64,000 nucleotides of DNA from Symbiodinium natans (lineage: Eukaryota > Sar > Dinophyceae > Suessiales > Symbiodiniaceae). The stretch is taken from NCBI GenBank assembly GCA_905221605.1, contig CAJNDS010002202.1:1023379-1087378 (forward strand). The letters run 5' to 3'. The first letter of the stretch is position 1. Each line of letters starts with the position of its first letter. Positions 1 to 30,966 of this stretch are shown one piece after another. The position numbers and the translations under genes were made by a program. The notes under the pieces are model-generated. The model saw only the letters and a program-made list of their open reading frames with translations. It was not told the origin of the DNA and made no database searches.

Positions 1-258
1 GGGTTGTTGGTTTTCGGTTTTCATACCCTAAGCCAAACCTGAAACCCCCGAAGCCCTGAAGCCCTTGAATCTGGAAGCCCTAGAATCCTGAAGCCCGAAA
101 GCCCTGAAGCCCCAAACCCTTTCGAAGCCTTAACCGTTCAGCCGTCTGTAAGCCATACCAGCCTAAACCCTACACCCTAAACCCTAAACCCTAAACCCTA
201 AACCTAAACCCTAAACCCTGGGTTTAGGGGTTGAGGGGTTGGCGGTTATGAGGTCTAT

Positions 259-363
259 ACTAGGATGGCGCTTAAACCCCTCTGAAAAATACTCCTGAAT
301 ATGACTCAATATGATCAAACCGAAAAAAAGTAAATATGAAAATGTCCCAAGGGCCTACCTAGT
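259..363. mobile_element. TIR element, family ACTAGGATGG
   Basis: ACTAGG and CCTAGT ends around CTCTGAA...TGAATATGA...AAATGTCCCAAG. The same order of motifs recurs at 33760-33860. Confidence 0.6.
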
Positions 364-456
364 AACCCTAAACCCTAAACCCTAAACCCTAAACCCTAAA
401 CCCTAAACCCTAAACCCTAAACCCTGAACCCTGAACCCTAAAGAATGCCGAGCAAC

Positions 457-523
457 TGAATGAGGAGTTCCCCGGCTTCCCCTGCTTCCTGCGCGAGGCG
501 CAGCAGCTTGGGGATTGCGAGCC
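457..523 (-). CDS. Minus-strand exon near the window edge
   Basis: Reads LAIPKLLRLAQEAGEAGELL-I; acceptor GCTTAG, donor TTCA/GTTGCT. The plus strand is also open (NAEQLNEEFPGFPCFLREAQ), so strand follows neighbours. Confidence 0.5.
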
Positions 524-848
524 CTAAGCCCTGGATCCTAAACCCCCTGGTAGTTTAGGGTTTAGGGTTTAGGGTTTAGGGTTTAGGGTTTAGGGTTTAG
601 GGTTTAGGGTTTAGGATTTAAAGTTTAAGGTTCAGGGGTTCAGAGGTTTAGGGGTTTAGGGTTTAGGGTTCAAAGCCCACAGCCTCAGCGTGCTTGCCTC
701 AGCATCTATCTGTTTGGGAGCTCTGAACAACTTAGGTCGACCATGGGGACCTCCATATGAGTGCCGTAGTTTAAGTTTTCGGGTTTCGGGTTTCGGGTCT
801 GGGGTTTAGGGTTTAGGGTTTGGGGTGAGGAAACAATTGGATCTCGAC

Positions 849-908
849 CTCTAGAACGGCCGTGACAAGTGGATGTCCAACAACAATGGCCGACAAAAGG
901 AGGTTTTG
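849..908 (-). CDS. Minus-strand exon: hydrophobic
   Basis: Exactly 20 codons, QNLLLSAIVVGHPLVTAVLE, between TTTCCAG and GAG/GTCGAG; likely part of a membrane helix. Confidence 0.6.
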
Positions 909-1767
909 CTGGAAAAAATGAACATCTCCCCGAACCCATAACCCTTAACCTGTAAACGGGGAAGAAAAGTACCCTCTGAATATCGTTTGAGGCGTACGGG
1001 GTATGTACCCTAAACCCTCAATTACCCTAAACTCCCTAAACACTAAACTCCCTAAACCATAAACCCCCCCAACCCTAAACTCCAAAGCCCCTAAACCCCA
1101 ATCCTAAACCATAATTCTAAACCCTAAACCCTAAACCCTAAACCCTAAACCCTAATCCTAAACCCTCAGCCCTAAAACCGGTGAAGGGCAAACTCCCAAG
1201 CCCTAAGCCCCTAAAGCCTGGCTCTCTGGCTGCTCTACGCTCCCACCCCCCCCCCCCCCCCCCCCCCCAAAGCCCCATGTAGGCCTTAGGGTTTAGGGCT
1301 TCCCCTAAACCCCAAACTCTGAACCCTAAACGTCGTAAACTCCCTAAAATCCCTACACTCCCAAAAATCCCTAAACCTTTTTGTTGATTCCCTAACTCCC
1401 TAAACCCTAAACTTCCTAAACCCAGGAAACCAAGAACCCAAGAGGCCGCCTCTGCCATGAGTCACGAGAAAACCCCCTAAACAAACTCCAAGCTCCCGAA
1501 AACCAAAACTCCCTAACCCTACACACTAAACCCTACACCCTACACCCTACACCCTAAACCCTAAACCCTAAACCCCCCAACCCTAAACCCTAAAGCATAA
1601 ACCCTAAACCCTAAACTCCCCAACCCGAAACCCTAAACCATAAACCCTAAACCCTAAACCCGAAACCCTAAACCATAAACCCTAAACCCTAAACCCGAAA
1701 CCCGAAACCCGAAACTCCCCAACCCTACACCCTAAACCCTAAACCCGAAACCCTAAAACCCAATCAC

Positions 1768-1843
1768 GGCCTCTGCCATGAATCAGGGGGAGCCACGATT
1801 GCAAGCAAGGCTTCGTAGGGACTCGGGATGAGCCAAGAACAGA
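1768..1843 (-). CDS. Minus-strand exon: hydrophobic
   Basis: Reads V-CSWLIPSPYEALLAIVAPP then DSWQR; acceptor TTCGCAG, donor GGCC/GTGATT. Bounded by CCCTAAA left. Confidence 0.6.
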
Positions 1844-2240
1844 CTGCGAAGGCCGAGGTGCGTGCGAGTTATATATATATATATACATACATATGTATTG
1901 ATTATTTATTATTATTATTATTATTATTTATTTGTTTTTTTTTTTTTTTTTCTTTTTTTTTTGGGGGGGGGGGGGGGGTTAGGGTTTAGGTTTAGGGTGG
2001 GTCTAGGGTTCGGGTTTAGGGTTTGGGGCTAGGGTTTAGGTTTAGCGGGGGGGGGGGGGGGGGGGGGGGGGTTTTAATGACGCTTGGTTTGGGTTTTAGG
2101 GTTTAGGGTTCAGGGTTTGGGGTTTGGGGTTTAGGATTGAATTAGGGTTTAGGGTTTAGGGCTAGGGTTTAGGGTTTAGGGTCTAGGGTCTAGGGCTTAG
2201 AGACCTTGAGGAGGTCACCCCACACCCCGATGAGCCCTAC

Positions 2241-2279
2241 CAGGGGAGAAGCTCAAGGAAAACTCTTCAAAGCATGGCA
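2241..2279 (-). CDS. Minus-strand exon
   Basis: Reads PCFEEFSLSFSP between AAAACAG and CCTG/GTAGGG. In phase with the exon at 1768. Confidence 0.55.
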
Positions 2280-3244
2280 CTGTTTTCGGCTGGGGCTCTC
2301 AAAGATTCCATTTCTTGATTAAGTCCTCAAGGGCTTAGGGTTTGAACTTTAGTGTTTAGGGCAAACTGTACAAAATCGCTCCGACGAGAGTCGAAGGGCT
2401 GAGGGGTTCGGAAAATTATCGGGTTTGGGGATAAGGGATTAGGGTTTTAGGGTTTTAGGGGTTCAGGGTTTGGGGTTTCGGGTTTCGAGTTTAGGGTTTA
2501 GAAATTTAGGGTTCAGGGTTCAGGGTTTAGGGTTTAGGGTTTGGGGTTTCGGGTTTAGGTTCTTGGGGTCGGGTTTGGTGTCGCAGGGACTCTGCTGCGC
2601 GTCGATACAGGGAGGCTCGGCTGGCAGATAGAGATATGAAGCAGGGTGTATATTTAGGGTTTAGGGTTTAGGGTGTAGGGTTTAGGGTTTAGGGTTTAGG
2701 GCTAAATAATCCTTAAAGGGTAAATATAAACCCTACTTCATACAGGTGTATATCCCAAAAGGCACTTGCAGGGTCTGTCTACATGATATTTAGGATTTAG
2801 GGCTTAGGGTTTAGAGTTTAGAGCTTGGGGTTAGGAGTACCATAATCCAGATAGTAGAACCTTTGCCCAATTTTGGGCACTACCAGCCACCCCGTTAAAG
2901 TTTTTTCCTCTACTCCTCCCCTATATCTCACCCAATATCTCACTACTACCACTACCCCGTCAACACTGCCAGAATAAATTGCCGACTTCGTCGTTCATAC
3001 TAGAGGACGATTCCTTTACTCCCCCCTTCGAAGAAGAACCCTAAACCCTGAATAAGGAAAACACAAAATATCCAAAAAGCCAACCAGCGTAGGAACAACT
3101 GGTAACCTGTTGGGGTTGGGGGCTTCTGCGGCTTGTAGGCAAAGAGGGTCTTGGGGGGCCCTTAGTATGGTCCCTTACCCTTGTTTAAAGGGATAAAAAG
3201 AAATCCGAAGTATAAGCCCTGATTTTGTAAAGGATACAAAAGGG

Positions 3245-3425
3245 TTATATAACAGGGGATCCCGTACAGAAGTAGGGGATAGGATTAGAGGGAACCTCGG
3301 GGATATAGACCGGTCCTTGGTTGAAGAGAACCAGAAGAGGATTAAGAAAGGTTCCCTTTTCAGGGTCCCCCTTGTCCTACCTTAGGACCTTTGAAGGGTC
3401 CCCCTTGTCCTACCTTAGGACCTTT
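3245..3425. mobile_element. Dispersed element shared with 40660-40800
   Basis: GAAGAG-ACCAGAAGAGG, AAGGGTTCCCTT, AGGGTCCCCCTT and ATCCTACCT occur in the same order here and at 40660-40800. A 30-bp piece (GGACCTTTGAAG side) is duplicated at 3385-3428. Confidence 0.55.
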
Positions 3426-3517
3426 GAAGAATCCAGCGAAGATTTGAGCATGTGGCTCGTGATTGCGATGGCAACCTTCTGGTGTGGCGCAGCGCGCCTA
3501 GCCAGGGATGACTCAAA
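3422..3517 (-). CDS. Minus-strand exon
   Basis: Thirty-two codons, FESSLARRAAPHQKVAIAIT then SHMLKSSLDSSK; acceptor AACAG, donor AAAG/GTCCTA. Directly follows the 3606 exon in phase. Confidence 0.7.
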
Positions 3518-3605
3518 CTGTTCTAACCTCTCTAGATGGAATTTGGGTTTAGGGTTCGGGGGGGTTAGGGTTTTGGGTTAGGGTGCTGAGAAATATGTCT
3601 CAAAC

Positions 3606-3659
3606 CTCTGTCCAGAAATGGTTCAGGGCGTTGCGCGGAATTCCAGGGCCGTAGGAACC
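3606..3659 (-). CDS. Minus-strand exon with telomeric acceptor
   Basis: Eighteen codons, GSYGPGIPRNALNHFWTE. The acceptor TTTAG/GG lies in the adjoining telomere-like repeat; donor GAG/GTTTGA. Phase 0 at both ends. Confidence 0.6.
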
Positions 3660-4093
3660 CTAAACCCTAAAGGGTTTAGGGTTAAGGGTTTAGGGTTTTT
3701 TCGGTCGACCCCTTGTAGCTCGAGGTGCTTCAGGTTGTATAGGTTACTCTAGGTATAGTATATGACGTCCCCAAACCCTAAAAAGTCTAAAACGAAACCC
3801 TAAATCCTAAACCTGAAACCCTAATTCTCAAAGCAGGTGCAGGTGCCGGCCAGAAACCTTAACACTCTAAACCCTCCACCAAAAGGGGTTTAGGGTTTAG
3901 GGTTTCAGGGTTCAAGGCTTCAAGGGTCGACATGGTTTAGGGTTTAGGGTTTAGGGTTAGGGGGCTTAGGGTTTAGGGTTTAGGGTTTAGGGTTTAGGGT
4001 TTAGGGTTTAGGGTTTAGGGTTTAGGGTTTAGGGTTTAGGGTTTAGGGTTTAGGGTTTAGGGTCAAAATGGTGGTTTCCGCAAATCGGGGTAC

Positions 4094-4169
4094 CCTTTTG
4101 GGGTTCCTATAATAAGGAGTACGTCCCCACAGGAAGTCATGGCTTGAGGCCTCCCGAACGAGCCCAAAG
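4094..4169 (-). CDS. Minus-strand exon
   Basis: Reads LGSFGRPQAMTSCGDVLLII then GTPK; acceptor CCAAAG, donor AAGG/GTACCC. Confidence 0.55.
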
Positions 4170-5435
4170 CTTTGGTCAGGTTTAGGGTTTAGGGTTTAGG
4201 GTTTAGGGTTTAGGGTTTAGGGTTTGGGGTTTGGGGTTTGGGGTTTGGGGTTTGGGGTTTGGGGTTTGGGGTTTGGGGTTTGGGGTTTAGGGTTTAGGGT
4301 TTAGGGTTTAGGGTTTAGGGCGTGGGGTTTCAGGTTTGGGGTGTAGGGTTTCGGATCTAAACCCTAAACCCTAAACCCTAAACCCTAAACCCTAAACCCT
4401 AAGCCCTAAACCCTAAACCCTAAACCCTAAACCCTAAACCCTAAACCCTAGACTTGCTGGGAGGTCTAGGGCTTCGGGTTTAGGCTTTAGGGTTTAGGGG
4501 TTGAGGTCCAAAGAAGCTGTATAGAGTTGAGAATGCCAGAGGGCACCGGATGATGAGCCTGACAAACCCTAAACCCTAAACCTGAAACCCTAAACCCTAA
4601 ACCCTAAACCTTAAACCCTAAACCTAAACAACCATCTTCCACCGCTTCTACGGAAAGTTGGGCTTGGGGCGTGCCACAGCAGGCTCGAAACCCTGTCAGG
4701 CGGGTTAGGATTGAGGGCACAATCTGAAACCTTAAAAAAACAAGAAAGCAAGGGTTGAGGGTTTAGGGTTGAAGCTTGGGGGATTGGGGTTTTCAGGGTC
4801 TGGTGGTTTCGGAGACCCTCAACCCTAAACCCCAAAACCCTAAAGCCACAAGCCTTTCTCCACCCTGAAGCCTTATCCCTAAACCCTAAACCCTAAAACC
4901 CGAAACCCTAAAACTCGAAACCCTTTAAACAACTAAACGCTAAAACCTGAACCCTACAGTGAACTCCAGAAAGTTAGAGCATGGCTTAAGGATGATTTGA
5001 GCTGGGATTCCCTTTCATATACCTCTTGGGGTATGGGGATGAGAGTGTTCCAACTGTTTGGAGTTTACTGTAAACACTTTAAACCCCAAGCCCTAAAACC
5101 CTTTAAACCCAAACCCGCTGTTTAGGGTTTAGGGTTTAGGGTTTAGGGTTTAGGGTTTAGGGTTTAGGGTTTAGGGTTTAGGGTTTAGGGTTTAGGGTTT
5201 GGGGTTTAGGGTTTAGGGTTACACCCTAAACTTGCGATGTTCCCCCTTATACTATCAGCCCTTAGGAGGGATGAGAAGCTACACTTAAGCCCTACTAAGG
5301 GCTGCTCGTCTAAGGGGCCAAATCCCAACCCGAAAGCTTTAGGGTTTAGGGTTTAGGGTTTAGGGTTTAGGGTTTAGGGTTTAGGGTTTAGGGTTTAGGG
5401 TGCCGCAGCTTTCGATGGGAGCCAATGGCCCTGAC

Positions 5436-5472
5436 TTGACGGTCGCGGATGGGGAAAGTCACTTCCCCCTCA
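5436..5472 (-). CDS. Minus-strand exon
   Basis: Reads EGEVTFPIRDRQ; acceptor GGGCAG, donor CAA/GTCAGG. The frame stays open for another 13 codons. Confidence 0.5.
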
Positions 5473-5973
5473 CTGCCCAAACGTAGATTGCATTTAGGGA
5501 CTGGGGTCTAGGGTTGAGGGTTTAGGGTTGAGGGATCAAAATTTTAGGGTTTTTAGGGTTGAGGGTTCAAAATTTAGGGTTTAGGGCTGAGGGTTCAGGG
5601 TTTGGGCTTTGGTCCCTTTTTGACAATAATTTAAGGTGCTTGTACTAGTTCTGTAGGGGGTAGGGGAGCCGTAGTATAGTTCAGGGGACCCCACTTCTTT
5701 GGAAACTCCCATTGCTTGCCCAAGTATAGGTGCTTGAAGTAGCCCTACGCCCTAAGCCCCAAACCCGCGCAGTGTATGGCTCAGGCTCCCAAAGCCGTAA
5801 GGTGCAAGCATGGAGGTTTAGGGTTTAGGGTTCAGGGTTTGGGGTTTAGGATTCAGGGTTTAGGGTTTAGGGTTTGGGGGTTTAGGGTTCTTTGGGTTTA
5901 GAGTTTGGGGTTTCGGGTTCAGGGCTTGGGGTATGGGGTGAGGAGAGGGGGAGTGACCTGCCACAACGTCAAA

Positions 5974-6140
5974 CTACTACTTGCTTAAGAACCCCCAACA
6001 AACAACAACAAAAAACCCTATATTACTCTTAAGGAAGAAGATTTTTTCATTGTTTCGGGGTTCTTAAGCAGATTAGTAACTATTTGCTTAATAGGAAAGA
6101 ATATCTTAGATTTTGTCGGGGTTCTTAAGCAAGTGGTAGT
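5974..6140. mobile_element. TIR element, family GCTTAAGAACCCC (dimer)
   Basis: Starts CTACTACTTGCTTAAGAACC and ends with its approximate inverse GGTTCTTAAGCAAGTGGTAG. An internal GGTTCTTAAGCAGATTAGTA at about 6059-6080 shows two copies in tandem. No protein encoded; MITE-like. Confidence 0.7.
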
Positions 6141-6361
6141 CTTCAAGCAGCCCTGAGAATCGGGTGAGACTGGCCGCCGTTCGGCGGCAAATGCTTTTGC
6201 CATCAGGGCCCCCGAACCATAACCCGGTTAGCGGTTTAGGGTTTAGGGTTTAGGGTTTAGGGTTTAGGGTTTAGGGTTTACCTAGGCCCTACAACATTAG
6301 GAAATTGGGGGGCGAAGGTGGGGTTGAAGGGTTCATGGCAAGTTAGACCACGAACCACCAC

Positions 6362-6408
6362 CATTTCCGGTCGGCTCAGTGGCGGTCGTTCAGGGGGCTT
6401 GGTGGCTC
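6362..6408 (-). CDS. Minus-strand exon
   Basis: Reads ATKPPERPPLSRPEM; acceptor ACTGAG, donor ATG/GTGGTG. Proline-rich. Confidence 0.5.
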
Positions 6409-6696
6409 CTCAGTAGGGCTTAGGGTTTAGGGTTTAGGGTTTAGGGTTTAGGGGCTAGGTACCCAGGGAACCGTAGGGAAGCTTGGGGAGGCTTTGGGGA
6501 GTAGTGCGGGTTTTGGGGAAGCTTGGGTTACAGACCCCTAAACCCTAAACCCTAAGCCCTAAACCCTAAACACCCATTGAACCCCCTCCTGCCTTCAGAA
6601 CCCTATAACTCAAGCTGAGCCCTTAAGAACCCTTAATGGTTGTCAAGGGCCAACCTAAGTTTGGTTCAGAGGCTCGGATGGGGATGAGGGGAAGAC

Positions 6697-6821
6697 CGTT
6701 TTTCGCAGTGCCGTGAGAAGTGATGAGATGCAGGCCCCACTGTTAGAGTCTGACCATCGTTCGAATGCCACGCTACTTATGAGGCCGTTTTTGGTGTCGG
6801 GGTCTTGCGGTTTACGTAGGG
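6697..6821 (-). CDS. Minus-strand exon, 125 nt
   Basis: Forty-one codons, LRKPQDPDTKNGLISSVAFE then RWSDSNSGACISSLLTALRK; acceptor CATAAG, donor ACG/GTCTTC. An overlapping plus frame (6713-6907) is rejected because it runs into telomere repeats. Confidence 0.65.
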
Positions 6822-7372
6822 CTTATGGTAAACCCCACCAACGTTTGGGAAGCAGACACATGTGCAGGTCATTGATGCCTAAGCGCGGCTGGGTGTTTAG
6901 GGTTTAGGGTTTAGGGTTTAGGGTTTAGGGTTTAGGGTTTAGGGTTTAGGGTTTAGGGTTTAGGGTTTAGGGTGTTGTCTGCAATTGTGCTAAGCTTTCT
7001 TTCTCTGCAGGAGAAATGGGCCTGGGGTTTCGATAGTCAGGGTTTTCGGTGCTGTTAGTATGGCTTTTGGCGCTTAAAGACATGGAGAGGTTACTTTGGG
7101 ACAATAAGAGGAATCAGGTATGCATGGCTGACAGTTCCGGTTATGGGGCGAATAGCCCTAGAAGCCCTCAACCCGAAACCCTATGAGAACAGAATACATA
7201 GATCTGAAGGCTGAAGCGTAGGGCTCAGGGCTTATGAATTAGGGCTGTACTGAAGGGTTGAAGGTCTAAAGGGCTTCGGAGACAAAACAAAAATAAATCC
7301 CAAACCCTAACCCAGCAACCCGAAAACCGTAAACCCTAAACCCTAAACCCTAAACCCCAAATCCCCCCATAC

Positions 7373-7468
7373 CTTCGACCAACTCTGACAATGCTTCTGA
7401 GCTCCCCCGCAGCCTCCATGAGGGGGTTGTATTCCTCATACCAGGCTTCATCCGCAGACCAGGCATAC
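7373..7468 (-). CDS. Minus-strand exon downstream of gene 2 landmarks
   Basis: Thirty-one codons, YAWSADEAWYEEYNPLMEAA then GELRSIVRVGR; acceptor CTATGAG, donor GAAG/GTATGG. Could be part of the gene 2 C-terminal region. Flanked by CCCTAAA left and TTTAGGG right. Confidence 0.7.
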
Positions 7469-7499
7469 CTCATAGGGCTTGGGGCTTGGGGTCTAGGCT

Positions 7500-10309
7500 T
7501 TCATTCGGATTTAATTAGGGTTTCGGGTGCAAGGTTTAGGGTTTAGGGTTTAGGCTCGGAATGCGCTCGAAACTGGCTGCTTTGTGATGAACCTTTTCTC
7601 AATGTTTCCGGTACACAGACCACAAAGCACCGAAACCAACAAAGGCTTGCCCACACGCACCTACGCCCGAAGCAGCCCAGTCAACCCAACCCACCAAACA
7701 TTTTGCGACCTAGGGTGTAGGGTGTAGGGTTTAGGGTTTAGGGTTTAGGGTTTCGGGTTTAGGGTTTAGGGTTGCCACGACCACAACCCCCTACCTGGAC
7801 CCCAAAGCCAGCAAACAGGGACTACTTAGAAAAGCAAGAACACAAGATGGACGGGCTTCTGCAAAGCGTGTGGCCCTGCCTGGGATACCCGCCATATAAG
7901 CCTCCAGGCTACATTTAATGGGAATCTATCAGCGGAGGCCGTAGAGTAGGGAACCCACCATACGTAGATACCTGCTGCTACCCAAACCATTATGAACCCT
8001 AAACCCTAAACCCGAAACCCTAAAGCCTAAATCTCCCTAAGCCGCAAACCCTCAACCCTAAACCCCTAAACCATAGAGGGAATATTCGTGAATTAACCTT
8101 ACTAAACTTTAAATGCTAATTACACCCTAAAGCCTAAACCCTAAACCCTAAACCCTAAATCCTAAACTCTAAACCCTAAACCCTAAACCCTAAACCCCTG
8201 GGGTTGACAAAGCAAGGCGCAGATGGACGACGCTGATGAGAAAGCACTCAATGCCTCAGGCTGGGGGGGGTCGGAGGTTTGCTTCAAGGTTTCGGGCTTA
8301 GGGCTTAGGGTTTTTAGGGTTGAGGGCTAAGGGTTAAGGGTTTAGGGTTGAGGGTTTCGGGCTTAGGGCTTGGGGTTTAGGGTTGAGGGTTGAGGGTTAA
8401 GGGTTAAGGGTTAAGGATTGGGGGACTCGGGTTTAGGGTTGGAGGTTCGGGCTTACCCAAACGGTTCAAGGTTTCCCTCTCAGCAGCTGAGTGCCTTGGG
8501 CGCTTCTTGTGCCGCAAATCACCCGCAAGACTGCATCCTCAGCCCTACGCTCCAAGATTCCCAAAACCCTAAACCCTAAACCCTAAACCCTAAACCCTGA
8601 ATCCTAAACCCTAAACCCTAAACCCTAAATCTTAAACCCTAAACCCTGAACCCAAATCCCAAAATCAAAGCAGCCCCGCGAAATAAATTAGAAGTCCGGG
8701 GGGAGGTCAGGGTTTGGGGTGTCGTGTCTTGGCAAACGTGGGGTCCGTTTCTGGGAACTTGGGGCGCTGTTGTGCGCTGGTGCTAAATTCCGGTCGGATT
8801 TTTTTTTTTTCTTTTTTTGGGGGGTTGGGGGGCAGAGGCGGGCGGTTCTATCATAACATAGAGCATTGATTTTGGGGCTTAGGGGTTGAGGAAAAGGCGA
8901 CCTTAAGCATGTTTGGTTTGGCGTTGTGGCTTGAAGGTCAACACTTGGCTGCACTTAGCAGGGTAGCTATTAATCTAGTTTTTTGCTGCCTTATGAAGAA
9001 ACCCAATAAACCCAAAAAGGCTAATTAAGGATCTACAATCACAGTAAAGCACCACAGAGAAAAGAGTCTTGTTTTTTGTTGGGCTGTTGGAACCCCTTAT
9101 AGCAGAAAACCTAAACCCAAAACCCCATTTCAGGTGGGTAGTTTCCCCTACATACCCGACAGCCCCCTTTACAGAGCCCACCTATATGCCGCTACTGAAG
9201 TCCGCTAACCCCTACACCCTAAACCCGAAACCCTAAACCTTGAACCCTAAACCCTAAACCCTAAACCCTAAACCCTAAACCCTAAACCGGTGCCCTTTGT
9301 ATACCCCCTTATAGAAGCCCTACACAAGGTAACCCCACCTGGGAACTCTCACTCCCTGGAGTGGTCTTTATAAGGCCCTCAGTAGGGTTTAGGGTTTAGG
9401 GCTTAGGGCTTAGGGCTTGGGGTTCAGGGTTTAGGGTTTAGGGCTTAGGGTTTAGGGTTTAGGGTTTAGGGTTTAGGGTTTAGGGTTTAGGGTTTGGGGA
9501 TTGGGGTTTGGGGTTTTGGGGTTTAGGGTTTAGGGTTTTGGGTTTAGGGTTTGGGGTTTAGGGTTTTGAGTTTAGAACTTAGAAGCCCAGCTTCATAGGA
9601 GTGATGCGTACAGGAGGTTCGCTCGCGTGTACGACCACCAGCCTGGGTTTGGTGGCTTAGGGTTTAGCGTTTAGGGTTGAGGGTTGAGGGTTGAGGGCTT
9701 GAGGTTTAGGGTTTGTTTTAGGGCAGGTACATGGGTTCCTTAGTATGGGCCCGTAAAAGGGGACCCCTGAAATGCCCTGTACACCCCAAGGGCCCATATA
9801 ACTACCGTTAGGGCTTCGGGTTTTAAGGTTCAAGGGCTTAGGGATACGTACCCAAAACCCCAAACCCTGAGCTCAAAACCCTAAATCCAGGGTTTAGCTA
9901 CGGAAGCCTTAAACGATGAAGCCGAACACGATAAACAAGAAAACCAAAGGTCCTGGCTCCGACACCTTGACGTCAGGATCCCTTGTCGGTTTAGGATTTC
10001 TTGGTTTGGGCTTAGGATGGTTTAGGGTTTAGGGTTTAGGGTTTAGGGTTTAGGGTATAGGGTTTAGGGTTTAGGGTTTAGGGTTTAGGGTTTAGGGTTT
10101 AGGGTCTAAGGTTTAAGGTTAAGGGTTTAGGGATCGTTAACCCCGAGGGAATATGAAACAAACTTCTTTCATGGTTGAAGGCCGGTAGGGGAGCAGCAAA
10201 GTCCTGAGAATATTCCCGTGTTGGGACTTGCCCAGGTGTGGGCCAGTACATAAGGCTCGTATATATATATATACAGTTTTATATTTATGTATTTATTTAT
10301 TTATACACG

Positions 10310-10360
<51 letters not shown>

Positions 10361-10600
10361 GCATTTACATATACATATATGCATATATAAATATATAGAT
10401 CCTTGCTGAAGATTCTCCTCGTGGCCGCTTCTGATTCTGGTACTTTATAAGAGCAAGTAACAAGGGACTAGAGGTACCCTTATACAAGACCTCAGAGGTT
10501 ATTTAGGGGCTGCTTAGGTATATAGGGATTATGCAAGGTAGAGAAAGTGGATATACATATATATATATATAAGGGAATAAGATTAAGGGTCCCTTCTAGG
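7500..10600. other. Repeat-rich interval with minus-strand exon-like islands
   Basis: Telomere-like tracts at 7705-7770, 7990-8200, 8560-8650, 9220-9290, 9385-9570 and 10018-10110. Minus-strand islands open as NLAPAHNSAPSSQKRTPRLP (8700-8782), DAVLRVICGTRSAQGTQLLR (8470-8540), PEALSAFSSASSICALLCQ (8213-8266) and PRLVVVHASEPPVRI (9585-9642). None could be joined in phase to gene 2. Confidence 0.45.
10255..10400. repeat. AT / ATACAT microsatellite
   Basis: (AT)n then (ACATAT)n about 12 units, intronic. Confidence 0.9.
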
Positions 10601-10674
10601 GGTGTACCCCTTGGATTAGGGTTTAGGGTTTCAGGTTTAGGGTTTAGGGCTACCCAGACCCTACACGTAGCCAC

Positions 10675-29044
<18,370 letters not shown>

Positions 29045-30107
29045 CTTGAGCCCCCCAAAAACTCCATTTGGGTTTAGGGTTTAGGGTTTAGGGTTTAGGG
29101 TTTAGGGTTTAGGGTTTAGGGTTTAGGGTTTAGGGCTTAGGGCTTAGGGCTTAGGGTTTAGGGTTAGGGTTTAGGTTTTAGGGGTATGTTGCCCAAGGTT
29201 CCCTAATCACCGTTTCTTGTGTTTTTTTGGGGGGGTTCAAGATCCTCAGTTTAAACTCCTTCGACTTTGCGTTTCGGGTTTCTGGTTTAGGGTTTGGGGC
29301 TTAGGGTTTAGGGTTTAGGGGTATGTAGCCCAAGGTTCTCCAGTACTCCCCACTACTCAGTACTCCCCAAGGCTCCCTAAGATTTTTGAAGGTTCCCTAG
29401 GTACCTAGCCCATGAACCCCTAAACCCTAAACCCTAAGCCCCCCCCCCCCCCCATCCCTTAAGAACTCTATCACTATAGAACACTGAGACTGTTTTGCAA
29501 GTTGTTCTTGCAAAAAACCCTTGTGGGATTCTTAGGTAACCTAAGCAAAAAATCTAGGTTTGAGGTTCTTCAGGTAGTTTAGGGTTTGGGTTTAGGGTTT
29601 AGGGTTTAGGGTGTAGGGTTTAGGGTTTAGGGTTTGGGGTTTAAGGCTTGGGGCTCTTCAGGCTGTTTAGGGTTTAGGGTTAACCCCTATCTGGCTCCTA
29701 AACCCAGAACGCGATCCTAAAATCACGGAAGCCCTAACAAAACCGTGAAACCCTACCCAGCCGCAAGTCCGATGAAACAAAACAGGTTTAGGGTTTAGGG
29801 TTTAGGGATATATTCAGCCCCAACAAAAAGCACTTGAACGCCAAACAGAACCTGAAGCCACAACACACTCTAAATCGTGCCTAGCCCGACGAACTCTACG
29901 CCCTCAAACCTCCATGTGGCTTTAGCTTCTTTCTCGCACCCTAAACCCTAAACCCTAAACCCTAAACCCTAAACCCTAAACCCTAAACCCTAAACCCTAA
30001 GCCCTAATTAAACCCTTAACCCTCAACCCTAAACCCTAGACCTCGAAGCCGAATGACCCTCAACTCAGGCGCTAAGCGCCACAACCCCAAAACCTAAAAG
30101 CCCGCAC

Positions 30108-30163
30108 CTTGTCGCGAGGGAGCACAAGGGGGGTGAGGGGGTGAGGGATGTAAACTATGTTGC
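30108..30163 (-). CDS. Minus-strand exon
   Basis: Reads NIVYIPHPLTPLVLPRDK; acceptor AGCTAG, donor AAG/GTGCGG. Confidence 0.5.
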
Positions 30164-30263
30164 CTAGCTGATCTGCAACCCTGCACCCGAAGCCCTAAAC
30201 CCTGAACCCTAAACCCGAAACCCTAAACCCTAAACCCGAAACCCTAAACCCTAAACCCCAAAC

Positions 30264-30319
30264 GCGGGCGAGATGCCGCGCGCGGACATAGCCCGCAACC
30301 ATTTCTGGCTCAAGCCAGC
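30264..30319 (-). CDS. Minus-strand exon
   Basis: Reads WLEPEMVAGYVRARHLAR; acceptor TTGAAG, donor CGC/GTTTGG. Confidence 0.6.
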
Positions 30320-30355
30320 CTTCAAACCAAGAGCGGACTCTAGGGAAGCTGGGCT

Positions 30356-30360
30356 TGGGT

Positions 30361-30392
<32 letters not shown>

Positions 30393-30472
30393 GGCTGAGG
30401 GCTGAGGGCTGAGGGCTGAGGGCTGAGGGCTAAGGGCTGAGGGCTGAAGGCTGAGGGCTGAGGGCTGAGGGC

Positions 30473-30511
<39 letters not shown>

Positions 30512-30515
30512 GGTT
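30356..30515 (+). repeat. TTGAGGG / CTGAGGG variant patch
   Basis: A block of TTGAGGG, then about 15 CTGAGGG, then TTGAGGG again, before returning to TTTAGGG. Confidence 0.9.
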
Positions 30516-30838
30516 TAGGGTTTAGGGTTTAATTCGGGTTTAGAGTTTGGGGTTCCAAAGTCTGTGGACATCTCTCGTTTAGGGTTTAGGGCTTTGGAAC
30601 CCTAAACCCGAAGCCCTAAACCCTAAACCCTAAACCCTAAACCCCTAAACCCTAAACCCTAAACCCCTAAACCCCCAAACCCAGCAGTTCGGGGCTCTGC
30701 GTCTTGGGATGAATAGGTCCATTTTTTTCGCACTGCTTGGAAATACTGCACCCAAGAGTGAGCTAGTAATAAACATAGGGTGCCCTTTTCCTTTAAAGGG
30801 ACATTGAAGAGAACCCAAACCCTGAGAAAAAAAGGAAC

Positions 30839-30966
30839 AAGAGCCCACTCTGGGTCTTGCAATAGCATCGAAACGATCTCCCGAAAAGTGTTTGAAGTTC
30901 TTAGTGTGCCGTGGCTGTTGTAAGGACTTTCGAGACTGCGCAGAACCTCGCCAAACACTGTGGACC
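30839..30966 (-). CDS. Minus-strand exon, 128 nt
   Basis: Forty-two codons, STVFGEVLRSLESPYNSHGT and on to FREIVSMLLQDPEWAL; acceptor GTTCAG, donor CTT/GTTCCT. Family not recognised. Confidence 0.6.

Noticed and set aside
364-440. CRISPR-like regular repeats
   Set aside because: CCCTAAA units are contiguous with no unique spacers; no cas genes.
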